Source: Callipepla californica brunnescens (Eukaryota > Chordata > Aves > Galliformes > Odontophoridae). Taken from it: 64,000 nt of DNA. The notes beneath the pieces are model-generated. The model had not been told where the DNA came from. It made no database searches and saw only the letters and a list, made by a program, of their open reading frames with translations. Below, in pieces: positions 24,658-37,924 of this stretch; within the stretch, counting starts at the first letter, position 1, and the number at the start of each line of letters is the position of its first letter. Location of the stretch: NCBI GenBank assembly GCA_023055505.1, contig JALIRH010000010.1, positions 4,031,501 through 4,095,500 of the forward strand, written 5' to 3'. A program made the translations under genes and the position numbers.

Positions 24658-27600
24658 ATGTTGCTTTTTCTTGGGATGTTTTTTTCTCTGGGGATTCTAA
24701 TTCCTGGAAAATTCAGCTTGAAACTGCAATATGATGGGTGAGTGTGAAGGGGGGCACGAATAATTGTGCATGTACTATTATTCTCAAGAACTGTGCAAAA
24801 ATGACAATATTAATTCTGAAGTGAAAATGTGGGAAGAGGGTTATTAATCTTTAAGTCTGTAAGCTCTGAAAAGAAAACAGAAAGAGAAAAATTAAGGAAG
24901 AGTATGTAAATACAAGCCTACAAAAACTGCAGGAGACACAGAATGCCCCTGCAATACACTTCTCTACTTCCATTTGCTGAAAATCATTTGTCTAATTCTC
25001 TTTAAAAAAGTCTGGAAGGAACATATGAAACCAGATGCTGTAGGAATAAAATATCTTTTCTGAGTACAAAATGATTGAGCAAAATCGTATCTCTAACAAA
25101 AGAAGTCTGCAGTCACGAGAAAATGTGCCTCTAAAGCAGCTCAGATGCTGGAATCTTGCTGGAAATCCATAACGACAACAAAATAATCCAATGAAATGGC
25201 CCAGGCAATGCTTATCCAAAGTTGTTCACAAAATGAGATTATCACTTCTTCCTGATCACAGAATCATAGGGGTTGGAAGGGACCAGGTTGCCAAACATAC
25301 AATGTGAAATGCTTTGGAAAAGCATGCTATCACCTCCGTTCTCAACTCTGCTTCCTCAACAGAAGTAAAACTTGATATCACTCATTGCCGATCTAAGTAA
25401 CTGTGCTCTACTCAGCCTCCATTTTACACAGAATGATAGGAAACCCTCTGCCTTTATAGCACTGTGGGCTGCAGGAGGGACACAAAGAAAGTATAGAGGC
25501 CATCTATCCACAAATAACTTTATAAATGGAATTTTCTAAAGTCAACGAAGGAAGTGGCCCTGTGCTAAACACTTCTAGATTAATTTAATTAATTAATTAC
25601 TTTAATTACTCAGAGGTCATTGATTTTACTGGGTAGAAATCAATGGACCCTAGATAATGTAGTGTTCGTCTTTGTTTTTGAGTACTTGCACAGGATTTTA
25701 AAACTTGTTGAACAGAACGGTCAGTGTGACTTTGGGTTAGCAGTACCTGCACAAAGATGAAGAAACTGGTAAAGCTCAGTAGGGATAACATTTTCATTGT
25801 CATTTGTTCTGTGCAACAAGTTAAATATCCAAAACATTTGATCTACAAACATCCAAGGAAACATAGCTTGTACTAAGAATGACCCTTAAGTTTGGTAAGA
25901 AAGCTTAACTGTAGCATTTAAAAAACTGTAGCTCTTGCATGGTCAAATGGGATGACTTTGCATTTCTGCAGTGAGAACTCCAGTCCATAAACATAAATGA
26001 GTGTGTGCTTTCTAATCTTAGTGTACTATTAAAAATGATCTGTCTCCACACTGGCTATTGTAAAAGGTTTATCAGTAAATAAGAGCTAGCCATCTGGCAG
26101 CAATCTGATGGTCTGGCATTTCTTTCATTTGGTGTAATTAAGACATAATGTCAATGAGAATAGAAAGATATTACAGGATATTGTTTCCCTTCCTGACAGA
26201 CAAAAAGCAAAGCAAGCCCAGGCATTTAGGGAGAATGAGCTCTCAACTGCAGCTGAGATGTTCATTCTCCTAGCAAAGATCTTTATCCCCCATCTACAAG
26301 GTTCTATTACAAAGATGTCACGGCTGTCGTATTATTAGCAACACAGACGTAGTCATTTCACCCCATAGATAAAGGTACTATATGCTAAAAGTATTTCCTG
26401 AACCAGTAGTAAACAGCCCATTTTAACTATCAAGTTCTGCGACCATCTGTAAAGGAGATATTTTGGAGAGATAGAAGAAAAAAAAAAAACCCTCTCCCAC
26501 TCTTCAGTGGATAATATGAATGAATTGTAAATTCTATTTGTGTGTCTATTAAGCTGATAATTGTACGTTTACATATGGAAACACAAGAAATAGCAGTTGC
26601 AATTCAAATGATGAAAGCATATTATACTGATGATGATAATGTTCGAGCACGCAAGACTTCTGCAACAGAAGTTCATCACAAGCTTTAAAATGTAAAATAT
26701 TTTTTTGTGCATGACTTGTAAAGACCTACAGAGTCCAATGAAGTCACCGAAGACAATCATGAAGCAGTGGTCGCTATTGGTTACTAGTAAATAAGAACAT
26801 TTGCCAGGTTTCCCCTTCTCCCCTTCCAATTACGTCAGTAGTGGATAACTGCCACTTCACCTCTGAGTAATGTAGTCAACAAAATCCGCTCCTCATTAGA
26901 AATATCACATTTGTTATCTGGCTTGGAAAGCTGGTCTGAATGAACAGGGAGGAAGCATTTGTAATTATTTCTCTATTTTTCTTAAGAGCATACAAATTTG
27001 TTTTCTGTATTTCCAAACACTTTAATTTCTTTTTAAGCCCCCAGTAAATAAAGTTTGGTGGAGCATAAAGAAAACACGTTCCCAAATACTGGGTTTGTAT
27101 GTCTTTTCTGGAAAAATAACATGACTAATCTTATACTACATTTTTTTGTTTGTTTTCTGCTATGTAAGTAAAAATATGTACTCTGGAGACCACTCTATTG
27201 TCTATTTGTGAAATAAATTGGATGTTCTTATGGCAAGTAAATTGTGAATGTCTCAGTCAATTAGCAACATTTTTGTATCACAGCTATTAAACCTTTTTGC
27301 ATGCTGAAGTAGATCAGCAAAACATAAAGCATACTTGGAATAATTGAAAAAATCCTTAAAAGGAGTTTAAAAAAAGATTATTATTATTATTTTTTTTATC
27401 AGTGATCTTGCTTTGGCCCTGGGCCTGCAAAAGTAAAACATGCACCAGGCTTACATAAGCAATAGGCTTCAGTAAAGCTGATATGATGAATAAAGGAACT
27501 TCATCGACAAGGAAACAGAATTATCCTAACTCCTCAGCAATAGAAAACTCACTTCACACAGTCCTATTTGCAGCTAAAACATTCCAGGAATTCATCATTC

Positions 27601-30600
27601 AGACATACTTTTGTTAGAACACCACTCAGTTACATGCTGTCTTCTTTCCACATAATAAAGTACATCCCTTGGATTTATGGGATTCACGGATACTTCAATA
27701 GATAGAGAAATAAGATCAGTTTCTGTTTTTAATTCCAGGGATCAGGTTTTGCATATTGTGCCAGAAACACTTCAGCAAGTCCAGCATCTCCGGCATCTTT
27801 GCAACACTTTACTGGTGAGTATGAATAAACATGTATGCCTAAAAAGCATTCAAGGGTCTTGACTTGCAGAACAGTTTTGCATGCAAGATTGGACAGAAAT
27901 GAAGGTGAAAAACTTCAAAAACCTTTATCTAAGATTATTTCTTAAAGTAGGGCTGAATTACCCTTTCACTTGAAGAAGGAATTTATGGGGAGAAGCTAGT
28001 TTTCTTGTGTGGCTCTCTGAAGGCATTGTTTCTTACCAGCAGTGTCTGAGGCAATGAAAACATGAACTCTGTGCAGCATGCTCTGTGAAGAGATGGCTCA
28101 AGAAGAGTCACAAAGAAGAACACTAGAAAATCTTCTTTTTCTTAATATGCAACTACTCTATCTTATTTTCTCATTCTGAAAACAAGCTTGAATTGTGCAT
28201 TTCTTTTTTTTCCTCCTATGCCCAGCTGGATTTGTGGAAGCCTCTGCTGCCTGAAGACATGAAGATTGGAGAAGATCTGCACATAAGGGTCCCAGATCCT
28301 CTGGTGCAGGAAGTGAAAGCCAGCTTAGATCAACATATGATCTCTTATAAGTATGCTCTCTCCTTCCTTGATAGGAAAGGCCAACCCTAGCAATCTTCAT
28401 TGCCATCCCAGAACAGTCAGCAAATGATGATAATACCCAGCCTTCGTTCAGGTGTCTCCAACTCATCTTGACCTGCCCAATGCACAGCTTTTAAACCACA
28501 TTCCCCTTCATCCTGATTATTCTTCTAACTAGCCCGGATCTGGAACATGGAGCTGAGACAGCCCAATCTGTCTTGTTTCCTGCTGTTGCCTCCTCAGTGG
28601 CAGAGAGTGGTTCTCAGATGCATGACTCAGTTCTTTTGTCTAAAGTCAAAGCTTGGTACAACCACTACTGACAGAAGTATGCTTTCTTCTTGGAAAGAAT
28701 GGATACTGGGACCACCCAGTTTTGAAGAGCTCATAGGTTTACAGCAGAGAGGCAGAACCACTGTAGCTCTCCATTTCCATTCCTTGCCTTTTGTTGCTCT
28801 ACTGTTTTAGAGAAGAGCAATTTCAAAGCAAAGTATTTAGGCAATTTCATCAAAGCTGCAGTCCTCCTAACTGATCCTCCTCTGCCTTCTATCCAGCTGG
28901 GTGCAAGTTTTCTAGCACCACCTAGTGCAATAGAGAAATCCTAGCCTAGACCAAAGGTCCCACTGTCAGGTCCCCACTGAACATAGAAGTGAGATCAGTC
29001 ACTTCTGCAAATGGCCCCCAGATGCTTCATCACACCTGCCTAGCAACACATCTGCTAACTGCCTCTCTTTGGCTTTCAACAGAAGATTTAATTCAGAACA
29101 AAGAGTGTTTGAAAAGCTAAAAGGGAATAAATAAGATCTATTCTTCACAGTCCCATTTGGAACTGACTTTTTCAAGTAAGAAGTAGCTAGAGATATTTCA
29201 TATAAACAATCCTGTAGTCATTCAGGAGTGATGACAAACACCCTAGGGACACATACTTTCATTTGCCAGAGAAAGGTAAGCTAGTTACTTCAGTGTAATT
29301 TAAGGTTAGAGCTGATCTTGATATCCTGACTGACAAATTATTTTTAGTGATTGCGAAGCCCTGGCAACCAGGCAAGGAGAGATGGGAGGTGGCAGCCAGT
29401 ATGAGTGATGTAGTATCAGATTTAAGCATTCAGGACCTAGATGACATTCTACAAGATACTAAACCTCTTATTTATAAGAAGTTTCTTAATTTTCTAATGG
29501 TTTCAGTTTAATCTATTAGAAATTTTAATACTAAATCACAGGTAGCATCTTATTTTTTTTCCTTCAGTTGATCTGGGAGTGGGGAGCGAAGCCAGAACGG
29601 TATCCACCTCATGTAGAGTACTAAGAAAATGAGTAGTCAAAAGATCAAGCAGAAATTTAATCTTTGTATTGTAGGGGGGTTTAAATATGGAATAAGACAA
29701 TGCTATAGTTAAAGTTCCTGTAGCAGAGTCAAAGCAGGAAATATCTTTCAGAAGGTAGCTGACATGCAAGGAAGGTAACGTGACAGTCAGATGAATTATG
29801 ATAGAGCCATACATGACAAATTGTAATCAGGACATCAATATTCTAACTGTGTCAGACACTGAGATTTCTGTTTGCCAGAGCTTTGACAAGGCATTTTGCA
29901 TAAAGTTTCGGTCCACAGGTATTTGCACTGCTAAATTGTAGTCTGAAGTTCAGATGTGAACAAAGATCAAGGCCCAGAGAGAAAGTAAGATGTAGCCATA
30001 CTTAAAAGTTATATTTGCAGTTTACAGAAATGCTGGCTGATAGTTGTGTCAGCAGAATAACCTATTTGCACTTACAGTGCTTGAAACCACATTCAGCTAC
30101 CCTTGCAATTGTCTTATCAGAAGCATTTACATTAAACACAATCTGTGGCTGTGTTACAAGGAGCTCTTCTCAGTGAGAAAGCACAGTGTCAGACCCAAAG
30201 TCCTCTGAAGCTAAGGAAAAGGCTTTGACTCCTTAGATTGGGGAGTTAGTCCTGTGTTACACATTTCTGAAATAATCTGTAGCTAAAAAGGTAGAATTGC
30301 TTAATATTTTTGTTATGCCTTGCAAAAAAAAAAAAAAAAAGTTTTGCAAAGTGAAAACGTATGTATTACAATACAAGGAAACACTTAACAATTTTACTTT
30401 CCTGAATAGTGGTATTCTGAAGATTGGCCCATGAACAGAATTGGTAAAGGAGAGGAAGACCTTCAATTTTCTTTTCTTTTCTTTTTTTTTTTTTTAAGAC
30501 AAAATGCCACAAGACTTCTGTACTTAAAGCTTTCTCTTTCATGAAAGTAACCATTTTGCTGTTGGTGATGATTTTGCCAGCAGCCCGCAACATAAAGGTC

Positions 30601-33600
30601 TAGATCTTTTTATTTATTGATGTAATGCAGTGCAGATGGCATGATAGTTCTGCAGCAATTGTTTTTTTATTTCCCCTTCTTCCCCTCCCCTCAGAATCCT
30701 AATACATGATGTGCAGGAACTTGTGGACCAGAGCACACCGAGAGAGACGAGCAGACAGATCCCAGAAGATTACAACTATACCCGGTATCACACAATGGAA
30801 GAGGTACAGATGAACCTAAATGTGTTTGCTGTCTTTGCTGCTATTTTCCATACGACAAGAAAAGAAACTCTGCTTGCAGAAAGCTCTACTGAAGTCACTG
30901 GAGCTCTTTTTGGCTTCACAGTCTTTTCTGAAGGATCAGCACCAACTTTGGTACTTTGAGTAGAATCCTAGCCTGGATAAATTGAATGTGTATTAGACAT
31001 TGATTTTGATCAGTCCCTCATTCTGCCCTGGCCAACACCTTAATGCTCTAAGTGAAGCAACCATATTATTTTGCCAGCAATATTCTATGGTCCAGTTGAT
31101 TGGTTTCCTACATTTCTGCCTTATCATAATGTTCAATATTTATTCATTTAATCCCCAGTATATTTGTCACTGAGTCAAATGTGAAGGGCAATGACCATTT
31201 ATCTCCAGCATCCCAGTGAGGAAGGAAAGACTCAGAAGAGAATAACATCATGTAGGTAGAGATGGACAAAGGAGAGCTCAGTGACATCCTTTCTTCAAGC
31301 TATGCAATAAAAGAATGCAGAGTCAATCCTCAATATTTTCTTGGGGTATACTGAGCTACCATAAGACTCCCACTGAACTTTCATGTAGAAAAAAGTACTA
31401 ACACAGAAAGCACTGCAATGTCCTTCTGGAGATTTGATGGTCTGGCTCCATATTCAACAAAGACAACAAAAAGACACTTGATGTAATAGTCAGGTTGAGT
31501 GAGAGTCATCATGACCAGTGTCATTTTGTAGTGAACATCCAAATGAGAGGAGGCCATGTTTTTGCTCCCAGACAAATGAAAGTCCTTCCATAAGAGTCAA
31601 ATGATAAAACACATTGATAACACAGCTTAACTCTAAGGAAGAAATTGCTTGCCTAAGCAAAAGAAAATGCTTTAAATGTGGAAATTGAAGTGGGTAAGAG
31701 AAGTAAACTCCTTTTTGCCTCAGGAGTTCTCCGTGACTATTTCAGATTTATACATGGATGGCTCACATTCAGAACAACAGTGAGCTGGTGACTCAGCATT
31801 ACCTGGGGAAGACAGTCGAGAATCGAACTATCTATTACCTGCAGGTAAGAGAGGAATTTTACTAAAATAAACGTAGCTTTACGTAAGAAATGTACAGAAG
31901 AAAGTACATGGAGAAGACAGGATTCAGATAATCCTTAGGACACCCAAATCCCAGCTCATTGAAATAACAGGAGGTGGCTTTACTCCTCTACAGTAGAGTA
32001 CGCTTTCCCAACATCCATATACTACTGCCATAACCTTGTTATTTTGTAGTGAAAGCAGTCAATTTAACAGTAATCTTATTTAAAAATACAAATCAAGCTG
32101 AAGCTAACGTGGAAACAGTCATGTGTGAAGATTAAGAGTTGAGTTTTGTTTTTTGCTGTTTTTACAACTTCTCATAGAATGTAATTTTTGTCCAAAAGTA
32201 TGTCACAATACTGCTATTGGAAACTCCAGCAAAAACTGTCTTCATAATTGGATGAGTTATTGTCTAATATGCTCCTATTAATAAGTTAAGATTCCTTGCC
32301 TTTTTGTGATTCCCCTTCTAAAAGAAAGGATCTCAGTATAAGATCAATCAGGCCTGTGAATAACTAATATAATTGAAGAGACTCTCGTTGAAACACCCAC
32401 TCAACAGACCTTAAGACTCTTGTTCTGAGACTCTTGCACTAATAACCTTGCTTAAGACACAAGAATGTTAGGAAGGAAAGCTTGTCATAATGATGTCAGT
32501 AATAATTATTACCTTAGATAACTGAACAGTATATCAAGGAACATCCATTTCTTCCTGTAGCAGTCTAGACTATATTATTGTAATACAAGTTTTATACAAT
32601 ACAAGTGACCATTTTTACATTCTCTTAGATCAGTCAACCATCAGATAAAAACAAAAAGATAATTTGGATGGACTGTGGGATTCATGCCAGGGAGTGGATC
32701 GCGCCAGCCTTCTGCCAGTGGTTTGTGAAAGAAGTGAGTCCTATATTTACCACTTAAATAATAAAACACCACCATGGATTGTTATGCATATTTCAATTCC
32801 TCATCTACAGTTGTCCCAAGCATTATGCTTTTTCTGTTTAAATACGATTTTCAGCACTTCTAATTGTACAGTAACCTGTAAAGATCCAAGTTCAAACCAC
32901 AGTTTGAGATACGGAACAGCATCTATTAATGCACTGCTTCCATCATATGAAATGATTCCAAAGTCACCAAATTAGATGACAAACTCCATTTTCTACAGTG
33001 GCTCTCAGATCCAGACTATCTGTATCACAGAGTCACAGTCCTCCTGGAATTAAAAACAACCCTAAGATACAGTATATAGCAATGCTCCACAAACACTAAA
33101 GGCATCCTGTACACAATGCCCAATACACATACAGCTTTAATTCCTGCAAGACTGTATCCAAATAAAAGGCATAACAGAGTGATAGTGTACCCAGCTGTCA
33201 AAGTCTAAAGGTACACAATGTAACTAGTGATCCAGTAGATCTTGGATACCATGGTGATAACAGCGAGCAGTTCTTGGAAGTAAGTCCTGAACTAGCTCTT
33301 TCCAGCTATTACCTCTACATTCTGTCTGATCCTTTACATTTCTTTTTCTTTTTAGATTCTGCAAAATTATGAAACTGATCCAAAGATAAGGAAGTTTCTT
33401 CAGAATTTAGACCTCTACATCCTGCCAGTCCTCAATATTGATGGTTATATCTATTCCTGGGACACAGTAAGTAGTGAAAATCCAAAACTGGGCTGAAATT
33501 TAGATGTGTACAGTGTGTTTAATTTTAGATAGTCATAGCAATTATATTTAAACAGAGAACAGTGACAGGATCATTGCTCACACAAATCCTCTCACTGCAG

Positions 33601-36600
33601 TGTTTCTGCTTCTTCTGGTAAAATAGAATTTACTTGAGACCATAAGACTAAGAACTCCTAGCAGATGTCAAGAACCTTGGAAAGATGGAAAGTAAAAACC
33701 ATAGGATCCACAGCTTCTGAGAATTGACTCATTTCCCTGCTAACAGTCAAGGCTTGGAAGACAGAGCTAATAAGCATGTCTGAAGGACTCGACTGTGCTT
33801 TGCAAAATATCTCAACTAGGAGATGAGTCTGAGCACCTTCACAGCATGGAGTAGAGGAGACTTGATCAAACATCAGGCAACCTAGTTCTGAAATATAAGC
33901 ATGCCCCCAAATAGTCTTCACTTTTTTATAATGAGAATAATGAAAAACCGTGCTGATCTTCAGCAAGTCTCTTCATACCTGATAAGGTACACAAGCCCAG
34001 GATAAAATGTCTTTTCAACACAGGACCTTAGTGTGCCCCAAAAGGTTCAGCCCACTGCCATATGGATCTGCCACCTCCAGGTTGCTTCCCAGCAAGGTTT
34101 GGAGCAACGGAGCATGCCACACTCTGTACTTGGATACATTAGTAATTCAGTCAGGAGGCTCAGACAGACAGCGCGAGGAGTTCTACAAGGAATCAGGTGC
34201 AGCACTGAGTACAAGTATAAGAGAGAAGCAAAGAGCAGCAAGATTAGATGACAAAAAAGCTTTTATCTTTTGCATCTGAAAAGAATGTAAACTGCTATGA
34301 TCTCTTGGACACAGACATATTCACATCTTTCTTAAAAGCGCAATGCTCAGTAGAAATAGTTCAGAACTACAGAAACCACATGTGTTTGTTTTTGGAAGAG
34401 CTTAAGGAGGTTCATTTCAAGATGCATGAAGGTTTGTGGAAGATGTCAGCATGGCTGTAGAAAGTAAGCTTTATCACTGTTTTATCATCTTTGAACACAG
34501 AGTCCCCTACAATGTAAGAATTACTCAAAAATGCAGAGGTATAAAAGGTGTCTGAAAAGCATACTACCACTATTCCCTTCAGATCACTGAGTTGTTATTA
34601 CTTAATTTATTTCTGACTAGGCTCGTTTGTGGAGGAAAAACCGTTCTCCGCATATGAATGGTACCTGCTATGGGACAGATCTGAATCGAAACTTTAACTC
34701 CTCCTGGGGCAGTAAGTTTCAAGTATTTTAAGTCAACTACATAAATGTAAAGCAAGAATAACAGATAGTCTCTGAAATAAGATGAAGTCCTATACAATGG
34801 AAAAGCTTTGGCATCAAGATATATGTGAAAATACCATCACCAACTTTTGACTGCCATCTCCTTTTGCAAGCAGAAGATCACTGCTTACATTTTTGTACCT
34901 CTAATTCACTGCAGGTGAAAGCACCACCAGTGTTAGCAGCTAGGCAGCTAACCACCAGTATTTGTACAGTCTGGAAGTGTACAAGATATTTCACAAGTTT
35001 CAGATCATATCTGCTATCAAGAGAAGAAAGAGTTACACTCCTCTGGCCCCTTATTCTCCCTGCCCACACACACTTAACCACTCCAAGGTAAACTTCCCTT
35101 GGAACTGGAGTTAATATGCCTGTAATCTGATCTACTTCTTGTATTCTCCTCCAGCTGTTGGTGTTTCTTATAACTGCAGCAGTGAAATCTTCTGTGGGTC
35201 TGGACCAGAATCAGAGCCTGAGACGAGAGCTGTGGTCCAGCTTATTGAAAGCAAGAAGAATGATATTTTGTGCTTCTTAACAATTCACTCCTATGGACAG
35301 TATATCCTCACTCCCTACGGTTCCACAACCACACCTCCAAGTAACAATGAAGAACTGGTAGGGGAAACCATTCATCTTCTATACTAGTAGAGAACTAGTA
35401 CAGGCAGCTGTACACACAAAACTCTATTTGCCCCGTTGCATTTTCTTTAAAGAAAACTTCATTTGAGGAATACCTGAGGGCCTTAGCATGTTCATTTACC
35501 TCATGTAGGGTTCTGGTCTTTTAATCTTTCTTGGCTACCTGTTGTACATGCAGTATCACAAAGTTTCTTTGTCTCAGAATGAATCTAATGAATTCTAATC
35601 CTTCATCTTAAACTCAAAAATTGTTACAGAGAGCATTACTCCCTTCCAAGGTAAGCATCAGGGTTTTGCTTGCAATCAAACACTGTGTGTAAGAATGTGT
35701 TTGTATTTTAGGATGCTAGTAGATCATGTGCACGCGATTGTGTCCAGAAGGGGCACTCCAAATACATTCAAGAAGAAAATGGGAGCAGAACAGGCACCTA
35801 CTTTTTGATTACTTCTCTCCCTTAATTACTGAGTGTTTTAAGTTCAATAAAATGTGTATTCACAAGTATTACTGAAGCTGTTGCACTAGTGAAGAGCATG
35901 AGGAACTTGGGCTCAAGCTTTCATAGGAGACACTGAACAAGTCATTCAGTCCAACTATGGTTTAGTTTCTAAAGACAGAAAGACAGTCCACGGCAACAGA
36001 AGCGTAAAAGATCATTACTGATGTAAGCAGTATCCGCATGCTATATAGCATTGATTCTAGTCCTCCAAAATGCAGCTCTCTCACACTAGAGAGGAACAAA
36101 TACCCTCTCCACCTAACAGCTGTCATCTTTTTATTTTAATGAAATTTACATAAAAAGGAAGAACACCCAATAATTTGTAATGATTTCCTTAACATCTTGA
36201 ACTAATACTAATAAAACTTGAAGCTGAAATAAATTGGCAGACAGAACAACTGCCAAATTTACTGGTACTGCAGAAAACACTGTTCATTTATTTTCACTTT
36301 CTAGATGCACGTTGCACAGACAGCAGCAGCTGCTCTGATGGAAAAGTATGGAACCATTTATGAAGTAGGATCAACCTCTTTGATTTTATGTAAGTTTGTT
36401 TTTCCCTTTGATTACTCTTTTTCAAAGAGAGAGTCACTCTTGTGTCACAGGCATCAATAAGTGCTGTTTTGCCGAGTTTCCTCTTTGAGTAATATTTAAT
36501 GGACTGGTTCAGTGAAATCACGAAGGAGTAGTCATTTGAATACAAGATAACATTGTACGTTAAAGTTGACTACAGGAAGGAAGGAAGCATTGATCAGAAG

Positions 36601-37848
36601 CCAGTTCTTACATGAATTCCTCACAGATCCATCACAAGGGACAGAAAGAGATTGGTGATAGATCATTCTGACCCTGCTGAAGTCAGCAGCAGAACTCCTA
36701 TCCGTCTTCACTGGAGTCAAGCAAAAATTAAAATCCCAATCAGGTCTACACTTACTCCACCAGATATTAACACACTGCAGCTGCTTGCAGTTCTGTGTGG
36801 AATATGCTGCTTCAGACTCATTCATAATAACAAAATGGACGTATTATGAACATACCTTCAAAGCTGGTGCCCTGAAGACTTCAAGGGCCCTAGAGACTGC
36901 CTGGTAAAAACAATCTTTTCTCAGTAACAAATAAGTCACACAAGTCACCAGAACAGTAAGTAGCTGGCTCCAGCGCCCATGTTTTGAATATTCTTAATAT
37001 CTGCCTATGGCCATCCCCTAGTCACATGAGTCACCTTCTACATGAGCAATGTGGTATAAATATAAAGGTAACTTGTCCATGCCAAAGTCTGCATTTTACC
37101 AGGGTTTGGACTTACCGCAAATGAGTAAAAGACAAGATCCATGGGGTAGATGAACAATAATAGCCAGAAGTTTTTCAGGCTTTAACAAAATTACACAAAA
37201 TACATATGTATTCACACACACACCAGTGCTAAACAGCGCTAATGTAGGAAATGAAGTATCAGAACAGAAGAATGGCCAGTTACCTTGTACCCAACACTAA
37301 TCATGGCAAACTGCTAGAGCAGGAGATGAATTCCATGGGTTCTGTGCTTGCTGTATAATATCATCCTACAGAAGACAGTTTCACTTAGGAAACTTCATGC
37401 AAGAAGTAAGATAATTAAGAATGTCATCACCTGGAAACACTGCTCTTAACATCACAGTGATGTACGATGACTGCTTACTTCAGGGATTCTGGTATAATCT
37501 TGCATTAACGATGGTAAAAAGTTTTTTCATAAGAATGGTGCTTAATACTTCTCTCTCCCCTCTGTTTCTAAATTCACAGACAGTAACTCAGGCTCCTCAC
37601 GGGACTGGGCTCACATGATTGGCATTCCTTTCTCCTATACATTTGAACTGCGAGACAAGGGTACTTATGGATTTGTTTTACCTGATGACCAGATCCAGCC
37701 CACATGTGAAGAGACTATGTTGGCTGTGACAACTATTATTGACTATGTTGATCAGAAGTATTTCCCAGGTGGGGCTATGATACTGACCTCAGGTAGTCTG
37801 GGCCTGAGCCTCTGCCTGACAGCTGTACTTACACTGATTGTTCCTTAA
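24658..37848 (+). CDS. CPO: Carboxypeptidase O with full propeptide and GPI tail (complete, 11 exons)
   Basis: Exons: 24658-24737, 27739-27814, 28226-28350, 30695-30803, 31746-31844, 32629-32733, 33356-33466, 34621-34711, 35155-35357, 36305-36389 and 37580-37848. All have GT-AG ends and matching phases, giving 450 residues. Residues 1-17 are a hydrophobic signal peptide. Residues 27-105 are a CPA-type activation domain ([15 protein letters not shown] to [15 protein letters not shown]), and the linker has Arg110 and Arg114. The catalytic domain follows from about residue 118. Zn ligands are His182, Glu185 (HAREW) and His310. Substrate residues are Arg240, Asn257, Arg258 and Tyr362; the catalytic Glu is Glu384 (FELRD). 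Arg369 replaces CPA Ile255, the CPO mark for acidic C-terminal residues. The C-terminus (about 430-450) is a hydrophobic GPI-signal-like tail after a small-residue segment. There are six N-glycosylation sequons. Known mammalian role: removal of acidic C-terminal residues from peptides at the enterocyte surface. Mammalian CPO lacks the propeptide. Confidence 0.94.
25257..25290 (-). mobile_element. Short CR1 3'-end fragment in CPO intron 1
   Basis: ATCACAGAATCATAGG followed by GGTTGGAAGGGACC is the reverse complement of a CR1 3' terminus. Only about 35 bases are recognisable, so this is a heavily truncated copy lying on the minus strand. Confidence 0.6.
25579..25602. repeat. TTAA-type simple repeat in CPO intron 1
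   Basis: A run of TTAATTAATTAATTA units in the large first CPO intron. Low-complexity sequence with no further function visible. Confidence 0.7.
27739..30803 (+). other. CPO: CPO activation-peptide (prodomain) exons 2-4
   Basis: Exon 2 (27739-27814) follows TTAATTCCAG and ends before GTGAGT. Exon 3 (28226-28350) follows TATGCCCAG and ends before GTATGC. Exon 4 (30695-30803) follows a pyrimidine tract and TCAG and ends before GTACAG. Split codons GG|G, AA|A and in-phase joins link the signal exon 1 to the mature-enzyme exon 5. The encoded stretch resembles pancreatic procarboxypeptidases in GDQVLRI-, DFW-, DVRVP- and HGISYE-like segments. These exons have no counterpart in human CPO as I know it. 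Confidence 0.85.
30324..30340. repeat. Poly-A run in CPO intron 3
   Basis: Seventeen consecutive A residues flanked by TGC and GTTTTGCA. No target-site duplication or adjoining element body was recognised, so it is called only a homopolymer. Confidence 0.7.
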
Positions 37849-37918
37849 AAACACCTCAGGCATGATATCTCTTTGAAATAACAGAAGTACATTAGCAGAA
37901 CAAAATATCAGGTAACTC

Positions 37919-37924
37919 AATAAA
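37919..37924 (+). terminator. CPO: CPO polyadenylation signal AATAAA
   Basis: AATAAA lies 71 bases after the CPO stop codon and is followed about 25-40 bases later by a GT-rich stretch (CACTTGTGTTTT). It predicts a very short 3' UTR of about 90 bases. Confidence 0.7.

Noticed and set aside
33016..33070. ATCACAGAGTCACAG, possible CR1 3' end
   Set aside because: The following sequence lacks the TTGGAAGGGACC block that identifies CR1.
36660..36730. Segment resembling an old amniote repeat (GCTGAAGTCAGCAGCAG with CTTCACTGGAGTCAAG)
   Set aside because: The resemblance is to a vague family memory and is too short and diverged to name.
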